Below, piece by piece: positions 34,886-46,038 of a DNA stretch of 64,000 nucleotides. The notes below the pieces were generated by a model that was given only the letters and a program-made list of their open reading frames with translations, searched no databases and was not told the origin of the DNA. Position 1 is the stretch's first letter; every line of letters starts with the position of its first letter. The stretch lies in NCBI RefSeq assembly GCF_014201905.1, contig NZ_JACHFM010000002.1:124001-188000 (forward strand), read 5' to 3'. The position numbers were made by a program, and so were the translations under genes. This DNA comes from Amaricoccus macauensis (GTDB lineage: Bacteria > Pseudomonadota > Alphaproteobacteria > Rhodobacterales > Rhodobacteraceae).

Positions 34886-37800
34886 CAGATCCCCGGCGCC
34901 CGGCGCAGGTCGAGGGTCATCGGGAACTCGGGCGAGGGGTGTTCCTCGGGCGGCAGGTAGTTGCCGGTGGAGTGGCCCATGGGCTCGAAGCGGGCGAGGC
35001 GGCGGGCGTCGGCCTCGTTGCCGTTGACCGGGAAGGTCTCGTAGTTGCGCCCGCCGGGATGCGCCACGTGGTAGGTGCAGCCGGCGATGGCCCGGCCAGT
35101 CCACGTGTCGTAGATGTCAAAGGTGAGTGGCGCATGGACCGGAATGACCGGGTGCAGCGCCGCCGCAGGCTGCCATGCCTTGAAGCGCACCGCGGCAACG
35201 GAAGTGCCGCTGACCTCGGTCTTCTGCAGCGGCATCCGGCGCTTGTTGCAGGTGACGACGTAGCGGTCGGGGTCGGTGGCGGTGAGCTTCACCTGCAACC
35301 GCTCGACGGAGCTGTCGGTGTAGCGCACGGTGCCGCCGATGGCACCGGTCTCGCCGAGCACGTGCCACGGCTCGAGCGCCTGACGCAGCTCCATGTGGAC
35401 GCCGTCGGTGTCGATCTCGCCGCAGAACGGGAAGCGGAACTCGGCCTGCGCCTCGAACCAGTCGGGGCGCATGTCGAAGCCGTGGGCGCGCAGGTCGCGC
35501 AGGACTTCGCGGAAGTCGGTCCAGACGAAATGCGGCAGCATGAAGCGGTCGTGGAGCGCGGTGCCCCAGCGCGTCAGGTGGCCGGTGACGGGTGCGTGCC
35601 AGAGGCGGGCGACGAGCGCGCGGATCATCAGCTGTTGCGCGAGGCTCATGCGGGCGTCGGGCGGCATCTCGAAGCCGCGGAACTCCACGAGCCCGAGCCG
35701 GCCGGTGGGGCCGTCGGGGGAATAGAGCTTGTCGATGCAGATCTCGGCCCGGTGGGTGTTGCCGGTGACGTCGACGAGCAGGTTTCGCAGCAGCCGGTCG
35801 ACGAGCCACGGCGCGGGCGCCTCGCCGGCGCCGGGGGGCGGGATCTGCGCCAGCGCGATTTCGAGCTCGTAGAGCCCGTCATGGCGGGCCTCGTCGATGC
35901 GCGGCGCCTGACTCGTCGGGCCGATGAAGAGGCCGGAGAAGAGGTAGCTGATCGAGGGATGCCGCTGCCAGTGCAGGATGATCGAGCGCAGGAGGTCCGG
36001 GCGGCGCAGGAAGGGCGAGTCGAGCGTCGTCGCGCCGCCGACCACCACGTGGTTGCCGCCGCCGGTGCCGGTGTGCCGGCCGTCGATCATGAACTTGTCG
36101 GCGCCGAGGCGGCACTGCCGCGCCTCGTCGTAGACGCCGGTGGTGATGGCGACGCAGTCCTCCCACGACGCGGCCGGGTGGATGTTCACCTCGATGACCC
36201 CGGGATCGGGTGCCACGCGGATGACGTTGAGGCGCGGGTCGTTCGGCGGCGCGTAGCCCTCGATGTGCACCGGCAGGCCCATGGTCTTCGCCGCCGTCTC
36301 GGCAGCGGCGACGAGTTCGAGATAGTCCTCGATGGTCTCGACCGGCGGCATGAAGACGCAGAGCCGCCCGTCGCGCGGCTCGACGGACATGGCGGTGCGC
36401 ACCGCCCCGCCGACCTCGGTGAGCTCCTGCTCGACCAGTGTCTGTTGCGCGGTGCCATCGGTGGTGAAATGCGCCATCGGCTGGGCGCGGCCGCCGTGGA
36501 TCGGCTGCGGCGGCTCGGGGGAGCGGGTTCTCGGCGCCCGGTTGCGGAAATCGGGCAGGGGCCCGCGTGGCGTCGTCGGGTCGGCGGTGTTGGTGTAGGG
36601 GTAGTCCGACGGCGAGACCCACGGCAGCTTGCCGAGCGGCAGGCGATAGCCGACCGGGCTGTCGCCGGGGACGAGGTAGAGATGGCTCCGCCGCGTGCGC
36701 CACTTCTCGGAGCTCCAGCGCGGCGCGCCGGACGCCTTGCTCTGCCAGCGCTGGATCGGCAGCACGTAGCCCGAGGGGGTGGCGAGGCCGCGGTCGAAGA
36801 CGCGGGCGATGCGGTGGCGTTCCTCCGGATCCTTGAGCTTGGAGTTCTCCGGCGTGACGTTGGCGGGCAGGTCGCCCTCCCTCACGATCCACTCGGCCGG
36901 GTCCTCGTAGGCCGGCGTCACCATGTCGGGCGCGAGGTCAAGCTCGGCGGCGATTCCCCGCAGCAGCCGCTCGGCCTCGGCGGGGCCGGCCTTGGTGTCG
37001 GCACCCTCCTCGGCGATGAGGGCCGGGTCGCGCCAGATCGGCGCGCCGTCCTTGCGCCAGTAGAGCGAGAAGGTCCAGCGCGGCAGGCTCTCGCCCGGAT
37101 ACCACTTTCCCTGACCGTAGTGCAGGAAGCCGCCCGGCGCGAAGCGGTCGCGCAGCCGGCGGATGAGCTGGTCGGCGAGGCCGCGCTTCATCGGGCCGAC
37201 GGCGCCGGTGTTCCACTCGGCCGCCTCGAAGTCGTCGATCGAGACGAACGTCGGCTCGCCGCCCATGGTGAGGCGCACGTCGCCGGCGGCGAGGCTCGCG
37301 TCGACCTTGCGGCCGACCTCGTTCAGCGCGGTCCATGCCGCGTCGGAGAACGGCCGGGTGATGCGCGGATGCTCGGCGACGCGCGCCACGCGCATGTCGA
37401 AGGCGAAATCCACCTCGGCATAGCTCGCGAGCCCGGAGATCGGCGCGGCGTTGCGGTAGTGCGGGGTGGCGGCCAGCGGGATGTGGCTTTCGCCGGTGAG
37501 GAGCCCGCTCGTCGGGTCGAGCCCGATCCAGCCGGCGCCTGGCAGGTAGACCTCGGCCCATGCGTGCAGGTCGGTGAAGTCGTGGTCGGTGCCGGCCGGC
37601 CCGTCGAGCGCGACGAGATCGGGCTTGAGCTGGATCAGGTAGCCCGAGACGAAGCGCGCCGCGAGGCCGAGGTTGCGCAGGATCTGCACGAGCAGCCACG
37701 ACGTGTCGCGGCACGATCCGGTGCCGCGCGCGAAGGTCTCCTCCGGGGTCTGGACGCCCGGTTCCAGGCGGATGACGTAGCCGATTTCCTGCGAGAGCCG

Positions 37801-38250
37801 CCGGTTCAGGTCGACGACGAAATTGACCGTGTTCGGGGCCGTGGCCGGAACGGACTGCATGAACCGGGTGAGGCGCGGCCCCATGGGCTCGGGCCGGCGG
37901 TAGATCACCAGATCGTCGAGCAGATCCTCGGGGTACTCGAACGGGAACGCCTCCGCCGATTCTTCCACGAAGAAGTCGAAGGGGTTGTAGACCGTCATGT
38001 CGGCGACGAGATCGACCTCGATCCTGAGCTCGGTCACCGGCTCGGGGAAGACGAAGCGCGAGAGCCAGTTGCCGTAAGGGTCCTGCTGGTGGTTCACGAA
38101 GTGGCCCGCCGGGGCGATCTTCAGCGAATGCGACAGCACACGCGTGCGGGAATGCGGCGCCGGCCGCAGGCGGATGATCTGGGGGCCAAGGCTGACCGGG
38201 CGGTCATAACGATAGTGGGTGAGGTGGTAGATGCTGGCCTTGATCGACAT
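34885..38250 (-). CDS. Transglutaminase domain fused to DUF2126 putative amidoligase
   Basis: 1121 residues, first gene of the operon. Residues 1-100 are a bacterial transglutaminase N-terminal beta domain. Residues 100-290 are the transglutaminase core with Cys180 ([10 protein letters not shown]), His229 (DLHAWAEVY) and Asp245 (GLDPTSG). The rest, from [14 protein letters not shown] onward, is the DUF2126 region described as a putative amidoligase, with [28 protein letters not shown] and a long C-terminal domain ([21 protein letters not shown]). It combines a hydrolase-type and a ligase-type activity in one chain. No signal peptide, so probably cytosolic. Function unproven. Confidence 0.9.
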   Translation of the reverse strand: MSIKASIYHLTHYRYDRPVSLGPQIIRLRPAPHSRTRVLSHSLKIAPAGHFVNHQQDPYGNWLSRFVFPEPVTELRIEVDLVADMTVYNPFDFFVEESAEAFPFEYPEDLLDDLVIYRRPEPMGPRLTRFMQSVPATAPNTVNFVVDLNRRLSQEIGYVIRLEPGVQTPEETFARGTGSCRDTSWLLVQILRNLGLAARFVSGYLIQLKPDLVALDGPAGTDHDFTDLHAWAEVYLPGAGWIGLDPTSGLLTGESHIPLAATPHYRNAAPISGLASYAEVDFAFDMRVARVAEHPRITRPFSDAAWTALNEVGRKVDASLAAGDVRLTMGGEPTFVSIDDFEAAEWNTGAVGPMKRGLADQLIRRLRDRFAPGGFLHYGQGKWYPGESLPRWTFSLYWRKDGAPIWRDPALIAEEGADTKAGPAEAERLLRGIAAELDLAPDMVTPAYEDPAEWIVREGDLPANVTPENSKLKDPEERHRIARVFDRGLATPSGYVLPIQRWQSKASGAPRWSSEKWRTRRSHLYLVPGDSPVGYRLPLGKLPWVSPSDYPYTNTADPTTPRGPLPDFRNRAPRTRSPEPPQPIHGGRAQPMAHFTTDGTAQQTLVEQELTEVGGAVRTAMSVEPRDGRLCVFMPPVETIEDYLELVAAAETAAKTMGLPVHIEGYAPPNDPRLNVIRVAPDPGVIEVNIHPAASWEDCVAITTGVYDEARQCRLGADKFMIDGRHTGTGGGNHVVVGGATTLDSPFLRRPDLLRSIILHWQRHPSISYLFSGLFIGPTSQAPRIDEARHDGLYELEIALAQIPPPGAGEAPAPWLVDRLLRNLLVDVTGNTHRAEICIDKLYSPDGPTGRLGLVEFRGFEMPPDARMSLAQQLMIRALVARLWHAPVTGHLTRWGTALHDRFMLPHFVWTDFREVLRDLRAHGFDMRPDWFEAQAEFRFPFCGEIDTDGVHMELRQALEPWHVLGETGAIGGTVRYTDSSVERLQVKLTATDPDRYVVTCNKRRMPLQKTEVSGTSVAAVRFKAWQPAAALHPVIPVHAPLTFDIYDTWTGRAIAGCTYHVAHPGGRNYETFPVNGNEADARRLARFEPMGHSTGNYLPPEEHPSPEFPMTLDLRRAPGI

Positions 38251-38298
38251 CTTGTTCCCGTATCATCGCGAACGACGTCGGCAGGTTTTCATAGAATT

Positions 38299-38308
38299 AA
38301 CAATTGTT
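38299..38308. promoter_or_regulatory. Palindrome in the divergent DUF2126/truA promoter region
   Basis: AACAATTGTT is a perfect 10-base palindrome within a locally AT-rich segment (38287-38310), 49 bases ahead of the DUF2126 operon and 107 ahead of truA. It is a candidate operator or part of a promoter. I cannot assign a regulator. Confidence 0.25.
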
Positions 38309-38414
38309 CCACGGCTATGTTGCGCTGCATCGGGAACCTTTCCAAGGGCGCGGTCTCGCGGCCACGGCTCCGGCGGGGCTTGAGAACCGCGCGGGAGCGG
38401 GGTAGGGGCCCGCC

Positions 38415-39275
38415 ATGCCGCGTTACGCCCTGAAGATCGAATACGATGGCCGGCCGTTCGTCGGCTGGCAATGGCAGGCCGCGCACCCGAGCGTGCAGCG
38501 CCGGCTGGACGACGCCATCGCGCGCATCGCCCCGGAGGCGCCGACGGTGACCGGGGCCGGGCGGACCGACGCGGGCGTTCACGCCACCGGGCAGGTGGCG
38601 CATGTGGACATCGCGCGCTCGTGGGAGCCGGCGCGGCTGCTCGCGGCGGTGAACGCGCATCTTCGGCCGGAGCCGGTGGCGGTGGTGGCGGTCGCGGAGG
38701 TCGATCCGGAGTTCCACGCGCGCTTCTCGGCGGTGGAGCGGGAGTATCTGTTCCGCCTGATTGCGCGTCGGGCGCCGCTGGTGCACGAGCGGGGGCTCGC
38801 CTGGCGCGTGGGGCATGAGCTTGACGTCGCGGCGATGCGCGCGGGCGCGGCGGCGCTGATCGGCCGGCACGACTTCACCACCTTCCGCTCGTCCACCTGT
38901 CAGGCGAAGAGCCCGGTGCGCACGCTCGACGAGGTGACGATCACCGAGGTCGCCCTTCCGACCGGGGTGGAGTACCGCTTCCGCCTGCGGGCGCGGTCCT
39001 TCCTGCACAATCAGGTTCGCGGCATCGTCGGGACGCTGGAGCGGGTCGGGGCGGGATACTGGTCGCCCGGGCGCGTCGCCGAGGCGCTTGCGGCCCGCGA
39101 GCGCGCCGCCTGCGGGCCGGTCTGCCCGCCGGGCGGGCTCTACCTCGCCGCGGTGCGCTATCCGTTCGACCCGTTCGGCGACCCGGGTTCGGCGGGGGCG
39201 GGGGTTTCCTCAGGCGGCAGCGGCGTGGAGGGCTCGGCGGCGGCGGGCTGGCCGGCGGTCCAGAGCCCCTCATAG
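38415..39275 (+). CDS. truA: tRNA pseudouridine synthase A, with extended C-terminus
   Basis: Makes pseudouridine at positions 38-40 of the tRNA anticodon arm. Catalytic Asp52 stands in [12 protein letters not shown]; further landmarks are [37 protein letters not shown] and [14 protein letters not shown]. 286 residues is longer than the usual 250-270. The excess is a Gly/Ser/Ala-rich tail after FDPFGD that is encoded antisense to the end of the MORN gene (118-base overlap), so the tail is probably a late extension by loss of an earlier stop. Confidence 0.94.
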   Translation: MPRYALKIEYDGRPFVGWQWQAAHPSVQRRLDDAIARIAPEAPTVTGAGRTDAGVHATGQVAHVDIARSWEPARLLAAVNAHLRPEPVAVVAVAEVDPEFHARFSAVEREYLFRLIARRAPLVHERGLAWRVGHELDVAAMRAGAAALIGRHDFTTFRSSTCQAKSPVRTLDEVTITEVALPTGVEYRFRLRARSFLHNQVRGIVGTLERVGAGYWSPGRVAEALAARERAACGPVCPPGGLYLAAVRYPFDPFGDPGSAGAGVSSGGSGVEGSAAAGWPAVQSPS

Positions 39276-40633
39276 GTGCGTCCGTCGGCGAGAGTGATCT
39301 TGCCCTGACCCTCGCGCTGACCGCCGACGAAGGCGCCGACGTAGACCGCGCCGTCCGCATAGGTCGCGGTGCCCTGGCCGTCGAGGAGGCCGGCCTTCCA
39401 CGTGCCCTCGAGGACCGCACCGTCCGGCATGGTCATCTTGCCCTGACCCGAGCGCTGCCCGTCGGCGAAGCCGCCCTCGTAGCGGATGCCGTCGGCGTAG
39501 ACCGCCACCGCCTGGCCGCTGCGCTGGCCGGCCGACCAGTCGCCGTCGTAGCTGTAGCCGTCCTCCGAGGTGAGCTTGCCCTTGCCGTCGTTGCGGCCCT
39601 CGCTGAAGCCGCCGGTGTAGACCAGGCCGTTGGCATAGTGCGCCGTCCCTTCGCCCGAGATCGCGCCGGCCTTCCAGTCGCCTTCGAAGCTGCGCCCGTC
39701 CGCGTAGGTGATCTTGCCGCGGCCGTCGGGCAGCCCGGCGTGGAACGCGCCCTCGTAGACCGAGCCGTCCGGGTAGGTGGCCTTTCCGTCGCCCTCGAAG
39801 CGGCCCTCGGCCCATGTTCCGGTGTAGCGGTAGCCATCGGCGTTGGTCAGCGTGCCGGCGCCGTCGCGCTGGTCAGCCTTGAAGCCGCCCTCGTAGACGT
39901 CGTTCTTTGCGGTCGTGGTGCGGCCGAGCCCCTCACGCCTGCCGGCGACGAACGCGCCCTCGTAGCGGTCGCCATTCGGCTGGGTGAGGGTGCCCTCGCC
40001 GCTGAACTTGCCGGCGGACCATGCGCCCTCGTAGCGGGTGGTGTCGGCGGCGACGTGCGTGCCCTGGCCGTCCGGCAGGCCGTTCGCGATGTCGCCCTCG
40101 TAGGTGGCGCCGTCGGGGTAGGTGATCTTCCCGCGGCCCTGCTCGGCGCCGGCCTTCCACGTGCCTGCATAGATCGTGCCGTCGGGGCGGGTCAGCGTGC
40201 CTTCGCCGTCCTGCTTGCCATCCACGAAGCTGCCCTCGTAGCGGCTGCCGTCGGGGTAGGTGGCGGTCCCCTGACCGCCGATGCGGCCGGCCGCCCATGC
40301 GCCGTCGTAGCTGCCGCCGGCGGGATAGGTGATCCTGCCCTGACCATCGGGCTGGCCGCCGGCGAAGTGGCCCTCGTAGACCGAGCCGTCGGGGAAGGTC
40401 GCGCGGCCCTCGCCCTCGATGCGGCCCTCGACCCAGTCGCCGGTGTAGCTGTAGCCGTTCGGCAGGGTGTAGGTGCCCTTGCCCTGCTGCCGCCCGTCGA
40501 CGAAGCTGCCCTCGTAGACGCCGCCGTTGTCGTATTCCTTGCGGAGCACCTGCTCCTGAGCGAGCGCCGCGACCGGCGCGAGGCCGGCAGCGAGCGCGAG
40601 AACTGCGACAGGCAGGCTCAAGCGTCCCGGCAT
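39158..40633 (-). CDS. Secreted MORN-repeat protein, 18 complete repeats
   Basis: 491 residues. A signal peptide ([22 protein letters not shown]) is followed by 18 uninterrupted MORN repeats of exactly 23 residues (about residues 40-453) with the pattern Y-EG-F--G---G-G--TYPDG, then a partial repeat and a Pro/Glu-rich tail. Such arrays form long beta-hairpin stacks. The signal peptide places it in the periplasm or outside the cell rather than in the cytosol. The start at 40633 is chosen because GAGGAG lies 7 bases ahead and the signal peptide begins there; an ATG at 40672 lacks both. Role unknown. Confidence 0.9.
   Translation of the reverse strand: MPGRLSLPVAVLALAAGLAPVAALAQEQVLRKEYDNGGVYEGSFVDGRQQGKGTYTLPNGYSYTGDWVEGRIEGEGRATFPDGSVYEGHFAGGQPDGQGRITYPAGGSYDGAWAAGRIGGQGTATYPDGSRYEGSFVDGKQDGEGTLTRPDGTIYAGTWKAGAEQGRGKITYPDGATYEGDIANGLPDGQGTHVAADTTRYEGAWSAGKFSGEGTLTQPNGDRYEGAFVAGRREGLGRTTTAKNDVYEGGFKADQRDGAGTLTNADGYRYTGTWAEGRFEGDGKATYPDGSVYEGAFHAGLPDGRGKITYADGRSFEGDWKAGAISGEGTAHYANGLVYTGGFSEGRNDGKGKLTSEDGYSYDGDWSAGQRSGQAVAVYADGIRYEGGFADGQRSGQGKMTMPDGAVLEGTWKAGLLDGQGTATYADGAVYVGAFVGGQREGQGKITLADGRTYEGLWTAGQPAAAEPSTPLPPEETPAPAEPGSPNGSNG
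39275..40516 (-). repeat. 69-base tandem repeat array encoding MORN repeats
   Basis: Eighteen consecutive units of 69 bases keep perfect register, each encoding one 23-residue MORN repeat, with no insertion or deletion across the array. Units differ from each other at many positions, so the array is old rather than a recent expansion. Units 7 and 9 are the most diverged (AADTTR and TAKNDV replace the PDG turn). Confidence 0.85.
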
Positions 40634-40793
40634 GGCATTGCTCCTCTTTACCTTCACAGGGACGCGCACCACGCCCCTCCACTCACTTCCTCAAAGCTGC
40701 CTTGCGGTGGCCCGCGACAATAGAAACTGGCGGCCCGCCGGACAAGCGGGATCGGCCGGTCGGCGGCCGCTCCATTGGTCCATCGGCGGAAGT

Positions 40794-41201
40794 CTACTCG
40801 GTCCAGTCGTCCACGGCGCGGATGTCGTCGTCGGACCAGCCGAGGTGGTGGGCGATCTCGTGCACGAGCACGTGCGCGACCAGCCGGTCGAGCCCGACGT
40901 CGCCCCGCTCGATCCACTCCTCGAGGATCGGCCGGCGGTAGAGCCAGACCGCGTCGGGCCGCGTCGGCTGATGCAGCACCGACCGCTCGGTCAGCGCGAT
41001 CCCGTCATAGAGCCCGGTCAGCTCGAACGGATCCTCGATGTCGAGATCGTCGAGGACCGCCTCGTCGGCGAAATCCTCGACCCGAATCGCGAGCCCCTTG
41101 CAGGCGGTCCGCACCTCGGGCGGCAGGTCATCGAACGCACGGCTCGCCAGCACCTCGAAGTCGGCAAGGCTGGGGGCGGGGAGGGAAAGGGGATCGGCCA
41201 C
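40794..41201 (-). CDS. Zincin-like metallopeptidase family protein, 135 aa
   Basis: Small cytosolic protein of the bacterial zincin family often annotated as metallopeptidase. It has HEIAHHLGWSDDDI at 114-127, giving two His ligands and the catalytic Glu, with a downstream Asp as possible third ligand, and a preceding VWLYRRPILEEW segment typical of the family. Starts with GTG (41199-41201), preceded on the coding strand by AAGGAG at 7 bases. Gene order gives no clue to the substrate; the family is widespread in alphaproteobacteria and lacks a settled function. Confidence 0.85.
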   Translation of the reverse strand: MADPLSLPAPSLADFEVLASRAFDDLPPEVRTACKGLAIRVEDFADEAVLDDLDIEDPFELTGLYDGIALTERSVLHQPTRPDAVWLYRRPILEEWIERGDVGLDRLVAHVLVHEIAHHLGWSDDDIRAVDDWTE

Positions 41202-41315
41202 GGGTCGGCTCCTTGGCGGGAGCCCGGGCTATGCCGCAAGGCGGCGGCGCGGTCAAACCGGGTTGGCGTCCTGCCGTCCCGGGATTGCGGGAAGGTCAGG
41301 GCGGCCGACCGCCAC

Positions 41316-41651
41316 CTACTCGGTTGCGTCCAGAACATCCGGGCAGGTCCGGTTGACGACTGCCGCAAGGCTCGCGGCTGCCTTGTCCTTCGGTGCGTCG
41401 GCAAGCGCGTTCAGGCGAATCGCAATGATCATGGCGAGATCGTTGGACATGTTCGCGGTCACGTATTCGTTCGCCTGCCGAAAGCCTTCCCAGGCGCCGG
41501 GACCGGGGGTCCGCTCGGGATCCGAAGATGGTTCGAGGGTCCAAAGTGCTTCCATGCTGACCAGACAATCGATTGCAGTCGACTGGAAGTCAGCGACGGC
41601 TGGTGTCGTCGAGGTGCCAAGTGCCAACGCGACTGCAAGTAATATGCGCAT
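41316..41651 (-). CDS. Hypothetical secreted protein, 111 aa
   Basis: Signal peptide of about 20 residues (RILLAVALALGTSTTPAVAD), then a helical domain with two cysteines, one near the start (DCLVSMEALW) and one near the end (NRTCPDVL), that could form a disulfide in the periplasm. I do not recognise the family. It stands alone, 114 bases upstream of the zincin gene on the same strand, and about 270 bases from ftsK. Composition and codon use support real coding. Confidence 0.65.
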   Translation of the reverse strand: MRILLAVALALGTSTTPAVADFQSTAIDCLVSMEALWTLEPSSDPERTPGPGAWEGFRQANEYVTANMSNDLAMIIAIRLNALADAPKDKAAASLAAVVNRTCPDVLDATE

Positions 41652-41923
41652 CTTCGATCCCGAACTGTCGCGGGTGCGTTGGGGCGGTGTACTATTCTTC
41701 TGCTGAACAGCGTGTTGGCGAAATGCTTGTCCGTCAACGTGATTCGAGGCGAATTACGATGCAGTGCTTCCCAGTTCGGGTTCGCGAGAGGTGGTATCAG
41801 TACGCGACGCAGCCATGAGGTCGCGCAAGGGGCGCCTCCGAGGTGAGCGCTCCCCGCTCCCTGTCGGTGTGCCCGGCAAGGTGCCCGGCCGGTGAGCGGG
41901 ACGACCGCTGAGGCGGGCGGCCC

Positions 41924-44695
41924 TCACCGCTCGGGGATCAGCACCTCGCGCTTGCCCACGTGGTTGGCCTGGCTGACGACGCCCTGGTCCTCCATCATCT
42001 CCACGAGCTTCGCCGCCTTGTTGTAGCCGACGGAGAGCTTGCGCTGGAGGTAGGAGGTCGAGCACTTGCGGTCCTTGGCGACGATCGCCACCGCCTGATC
42101 ATAGAGCGCGTCGTCGCCGCCGGTGTTGCCGCCGAGGCCGAGGACGAGGTCGATTTCGCTCTCCTCGTCGGCGTCCGGGCCGTTCGCGATGCCGTCGTCG
42201 TAGTCGGGCGCGCCCATGCTCTTCAGGTGCTTCACCACCTCCTCGACTTCCTCGTCCGAGACGAAGGGGCCGTGGACGCGGGTGATGCGGCCGCCGCCGG
42301 CCATGTAGAGCATGTCGCCCTGGCCGAGGAGCTGTTCGGCGCCCATCTCGCCCAGGATGGTGCGGCTGTCGATCTTCGAGGTGACCTGGAACGAGATGCG
42401 GGTCGGGAAGTTCGCCTTGATCGTGCCGGTGATCACGTCGACCGAGGGGCGCTGCGTCGCCATGATGAGGTGGATGCCCGAGGCGCGCGCCATCTGGGCG
42501 AGGCGCTGGATGCAGGCCTCGATCTCCTTGCCCGCGACCATCATCAGGTCGGCCATCTCGTCGACGATGACCACGATGAACGGCATCGCCTGCGGCTGGA
42601 AGCTCTCGGTCTCGAACACCGGCTCGCCGGTCTCCTCGTCGAAGCCGGTCTGTACCGTGCGGGTGAACGCCTCGCCGCGCTCCATCGCGTCCTTCACGCG
42701 GGTGTTGTAGCCGTCGATGTTGCGCACGCCCATCTTCGACATCTTGCGGTAGCGCTCTTCCATCTCCGCCACCACCCACTTCAGCGCCACGACAGCCTTC
42801 TTCGGGTCGGTGACGACGGGGGAGAGCAGGTGTGGGATGCCGTCGTAGACGGAGAGTTCCAGCATCTTCGGGTCGATCATGATGAGCCGGCACTCGGCGG
42901 GCGAGAGCTTGTAGAGGAGGCTCAGGATCATGGTGTTGATCGCCACCGACTTGCCCGAGCCGGTGGTGCCGGCGATGAGCAGGTGGGGCATGCGCGCGAG
43001 GTTCGCCACCACGGGCTCGCCGCCGATGTCCTTGCCGAGCGCCAGCGGCAGGGCGTGGCCGGTGTCGCCGAAGCCCTTGGCCGCGAGGATTTCGCGCAGC
43101 AGCACCTTCTCGCGCAGCTCGTTCGGCAGCTCGATGCCGATGACCGAGCGGCCGGGGATCGTCGAGCAGCGGCAGGCGAGCGCCGACATGGAGCGGGCGA
43201 TGTCGTCGGAGAGGCCGATGACGCGGCTGGCCTTGAGGCCGGCGGCGGGCTCGAGCTCGTACATGGTGACGACGGGGCCGGGGCGGATCGAGGTGATCTC
43301 GCCGCGCACGCCGTAGTCGTCGAGCACGGTTTCGAGCATCCGCGCGTTCTCTTCCAGCGCGTCGCTCGACAGGTGGTGGCGCACGATCGTCGACGGGCTC
43401 TGCAGGAGCGAGAGGGGCGGCGGCGCCCACGCCTCGGTGGACTCGGGGTCGAGGCCGAGCTCGGGCTCTTCCTCGCGCCGCGCGCGGGAGCTTTTCGGCA
43501 GGCTGCGGCGGGCGGGCTGGACGCGCGGCTCGGGTGCGCGCGTCTCGGGTGCGCGCCGCGTCTCGGTCGCGCGAGGCTGCGGGGCCGCCGCTGCAACGAG
43601 GCGGCCGGGAGCGAGGTCCCCTTCGTCCTCCATGTCGTAGCGATCGTCGTCCCGGTCGAGGACGGCAATTTCATGCGCGGCGATTTCGTGAGCGGACGCC
43701 TCCGCGGTCTCGGCGTGCCGCGAGGTCAGGGACGGGATGATGCGGGTTTGCGGCCGGGTCTGAACCCGGGTCTGCGGCCGTGTGGTAACGTCGGTCTCGG
43801 CGCGGGCGCGCACCGCCTCGCGGATGCGGTTGAGCACGCCGTCCTCGCCAGCGCCGACCGCCGAGGGGTCGAAGCGCGGGATGCCGCCGCTGCGGGGCAG
43901 GGGGGCCGCAGCGGGGCCGGTATTGGAGGCGGGATCGGCGCCCGCGCGGCGGCCGCGCGCCTCGGCGGCGAGCGTCTTCGCGGCGCGCGCGCCGTCGGCC
44001 GCGCCGCGCACCGCGCCCGAGGCACCACGCACGGCGCCGGAGGCGGCGCGCCCGGTGAGCTTGTGGGCACCGGCATAGACCACGACCGAGCCGAAGCCGA
44101 GGAAGCGCAGGAAGCGCTTCGCCTCGGCCCATGTGACCCCGAGCGCGTAGCCGGTCGAGAGCACGAAGGCCGCGGCGAGGGTGACTGAGACGAGGGGCAA
44201 CGCCAGCGCGGTGTCGAGGGGCACGAGGCTGATCAGGTTGCCGAGTGCCGCGTCGCCGAGGAGGCCGCCGAGGCCGTAGTCCTTCGGCCAGCCGGCAGGC
44301 GGCACGTGGGTCGCGGCGAAGGTCGATGCGACGAAGAGCGCCACCGGCAGGGCGATCGAGCGGCGGAGCGCCCGGCCCTCGCCGCTGTGCAGCACGAACC
44401 GCAGGCCCCAGGCACCGAGCGCCACGGCGATGCCGTAGGCGCCCCAGCCGAGGGCGCGGTGCAGCGGATCGGCGAGCGAGGCGCCGACGAGGCCGAGCGC
44501 GTTCGTCGGCGCCGCGTCGGTGGCGGAGAAGAGGCTCGGATCGTCGGGCGAGTAGGTCCAGATCAGCGCCGCGGCGAGCCCGGCGAGGATGATCAGCACG
44601 AGACCGACGAGTTCACCACCGCGCCGGCGCAGCGCCGCCTCGGTGTCGCTTTCCATGAGCGGCGCCCGCGGCGCGGTCTTCCTGCGTGTCGCCAT
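41924..44695 (-). CDS. ftsK: DNA translocase FtsK
   Basis: Septum-located motor that pumps chromosome ends to opposite cells and activates dimer resolution. 923 residues: four membrane segments in the first 210 residues; an Arg/Pro/Ala-rich linker to about residue 440; a motor domain with Walker [12 protein letters not shown] (Lys582), [12 protein letters not shown] Walker B and [13 protein letters not shown]; and a C-terminal winged-helix gamma domain ([21 protein letters not shown]). The start at 44695 lies one base past the aminotransferase stop; an in-frame codon at 44716 would overlap that gene. The two genes form one unit. Confidence 0.96.
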   Translation of the reverse strand: MATRRKTAPRAPLMESDTEAALRRRGGELVGLVLIILAGLAAALIWTYSPDDPSLFSATDAAPTNALGLVGASLADPLHRALGWGAYGIAVALGAWGLRFVLHSGEGRALRRSIALPVALFVASTFAATHVPPAGWPKDYGLGGLLGDAALGNLISLVPLDTALALPLVSVTLAAAFVLSTGYALGVTWAEAKRFLRFLGFGSVVVYAGAHKLTGRAASGAVRGASGAVRGAADGARAAKTLAAEARGRRAGADPASNTGPAAAPLPRSGGIPRFDPSAVGAGEDGVLNRIREAVRARAETDVTTRPQTRVQTRPQTRIIPSLTSRHAETAEASAHEIAAHEIAVLDRDDDRYDMEDEGDLAPGRLVAAAAPQPRATETRRAPETRAPEPRVQPARRSLPKSSRARREEEPELGLDPESTEAWAPPPLSLLQSPSTIVRHHLSSDALEENARMLETVLDDYGVRGEITSIRPGPVVTMYELEPAAGLKASRVIGLSDDIARSMSALACRCSTIPGRSVIGIELPNELREKVLLREILAAKGFGDTGHALPLALGKDIGGEPVVANLARMPHLLIAGTTGSGKSVAINTMILSLLYKLSPAECRLIMIDPKMLELSVYDGIPHLLSPVVTDPKKAVVALKWVVAEMEERYRKMSKMGVRNIDGYNTRVKDAMERGEAFTRTVQTGFDEETGEPVFETESFQPQAMPFIVVIVDEMADLMMVAGKEIEACIQRLAQMARASGIHLIMATQRPSVDVITGTIKANFPTRISFQVTSKIDSRTILGEMGAEQLLGQGDMLYMAGGGRITRVHGPFVSDEEVEEVVKHLKSMGAPDYDDGIANGPDADEESEIDLVLGLGGNTGGDDALYDQAVAIVAKDRKCSTSYLQRKLSVGYNKAAKLVEMMEDQGVVSQANHVGKREVLIPER

Positions 44696-44696
44696 C

Positions 44697-45902
44697 TCAG
44701 GCTGTCTCCTCGGCAATCGTCTTACTCAAGGTATTGCGGATCGCGGTCAGCCCGCGCTCCACCTGCGCCAGCGGCGCGACAAGGGCGACCCGTACATAGG
44801 GATCGCCCGGATTGGGTGACTCGTCCGTGGCGCGGCCGAGATAGCCGCCCGGCAGCACCCGCACGCCGGTCTCGCGCCAGAGCCGGTGGGCGAAGGCCTC
44901 GCCGTCGCCGACCCGGAGCCAGAGGAAGAAGCCGCCCTCGGGCGCCCTGTAGCCGGGCAGGTTGCCGAGGATGCGGTCGGCGGCGGCAAATTTCTCGCGG
45001 TAGAGCGCGCGGCTCGCCTCCACATGCGCCTCGTCCTGCCAGAGCGCGGTCGAAGCGTGCTGGATCGGCAGCGGCAGTGGCGCACCGCCGTAGGCGCGGA
45101 GCTGGCGGAGTGCCGCGATGGAGCGCGGGCCGCCGGCGGCGAAGCCGGAACGCAGGCCGGGCGCGTTCGATCGCTTGGAGAGCGAGTTCACCACCAGCAC
45201 CTGCTCGGGGTCGGCGCCGGCGTCGTACGCGACCCGGAGGGCACCGGGCGGTGGGGTCTCGGGGTAGATCTCCGCGTAACATTCGTCGGAGACCACCCGG
45301 AAGTCGTGCCGCTCGGCCAGCGCGAGCAGCGCCTTCCACCAGTCCTCGCCGGCCACCGCCCCCTGCGGGTTCGCGGGCGAGCAGACATAGGCGAGCGTCA
45401 CCCGGTCGAGGACCTTTGGCGGCAGCGCGGTGTAGTCGGGCAGGAAGCCGGTCGCCTTCGTGGCTGGCACCGGCAACGGCTCGGCACCGACCGCGAGGGC
45501 GGCGGCGCCGTAGGCCTGATAGAACGGGTTCGGAGTCAGGACCAGCGGCCGCGCACCGGCTTTCGTCTCGGGCGAGAGGGCAATGGCGAGGTTGAAGAGC
45601 CCTTCGCGGGTGCCGTTGAGCGGGAAGACCTGGGTCTCGGGATCGAGCGCCACCCCATAGCGGCGGTCGATCCACGCCGCGATCGCGGCGCGGAGCGCCG
45701 GTGTGCCGTCGTTCGGCGGATAGAGCGCGAACTCTCCCGCGTGCGCCGCAATCGTCTCGGCGACGAGCGCCGGAAGCGGGTGCTTCGGCTCGCCGATCGT
45801 CATCATCAACTCAGGTCCGCCCGCAGGCACGCCATCAAGCAGTTTCCGCAAACGCGGAAACGCATATTCCGGCAGGTCTGCGAACCGCGCGGGAAACTGC
45901 AT
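44697..45902 (-). CDS. PLP-dependent aminotransferase, DapC-like
   Basis: 401 residues, fold-type I class I/II aminotransferase. Lys243 in [13 protein letters not shown] binds PLP; substrate-binding landmarks are [26 protein letters not shown] and SDECYAEIY. The beginning [20 protein letters not shown] resembles N-succinyldiaminopimelate aminotransferases (DapC), so lysine/peptidoglycan precursor synthesis is the best guess, but related aspartate-type enzymes share this sequence. The start at 45902 removes a non-conserved 59-residue extension. Directly upstream of ftsK with one base between. Confidence 0.85.
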   Translation of the reverse strand: MQFPARFADLPEYAFPRLRKLLDGVPAGGPELMMTIGEPKHPLPALVAETIAAHAGEFALYPPNDGTPALRAAIAAWIDRRYGVALDPETQVFPLNGTREGLFNLAIALSPETKAGARPLVLTPNPFYQAYGAAALAVGAEPLPVPATKATGFLPDYTALPPKVLDRVTLAYVCSPANPQGAVAGEDWWKALLALAERHDFRVVSDECYAEIYPETPPPGALRVAYDAGADPEQVLVVNSLSKRSNAPGLRSGFAAGGPRSIAALRQLRAYGGAPLPLPIQHASTALWQDEAHVEASRALYREKFAAADRILGNLPGYRAPEGGFFLWLRVGDGEAFAHRLWRETGVRVLPGGYLGRATDESPNPGDPYVRVALVAPLAQVERGLTAIRNTLSKTIAEETA

Positions 45903-46038
45903 CACTCGGCCTCGTGTCCGGGGTCTGGATAAGTCTGCCCCGTTTTGCCGAAAGTCTACCCTGCAGGCCCCTGTCAGTCCAGCATATTGCGGTGCGGCAG
46001 CTTTGGGGCGGCCGCAGGGAAGCCGGCTGCGAAGTCGT

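Noticed and set aside
34879-38433. 1184-residue plus-strand frame opposite the DUF2126 gene
   Set aside because: Low-complexity Arg/Val/Asp translation and no motif; the opposite strand encodes a complete conserved protein.
39275-40516. Regular 69-base periodicity considered as a CRISPR or satellite array
   Set aside because: The units code in one frame for MORN repeats and lack identical repeats with unique spacers.
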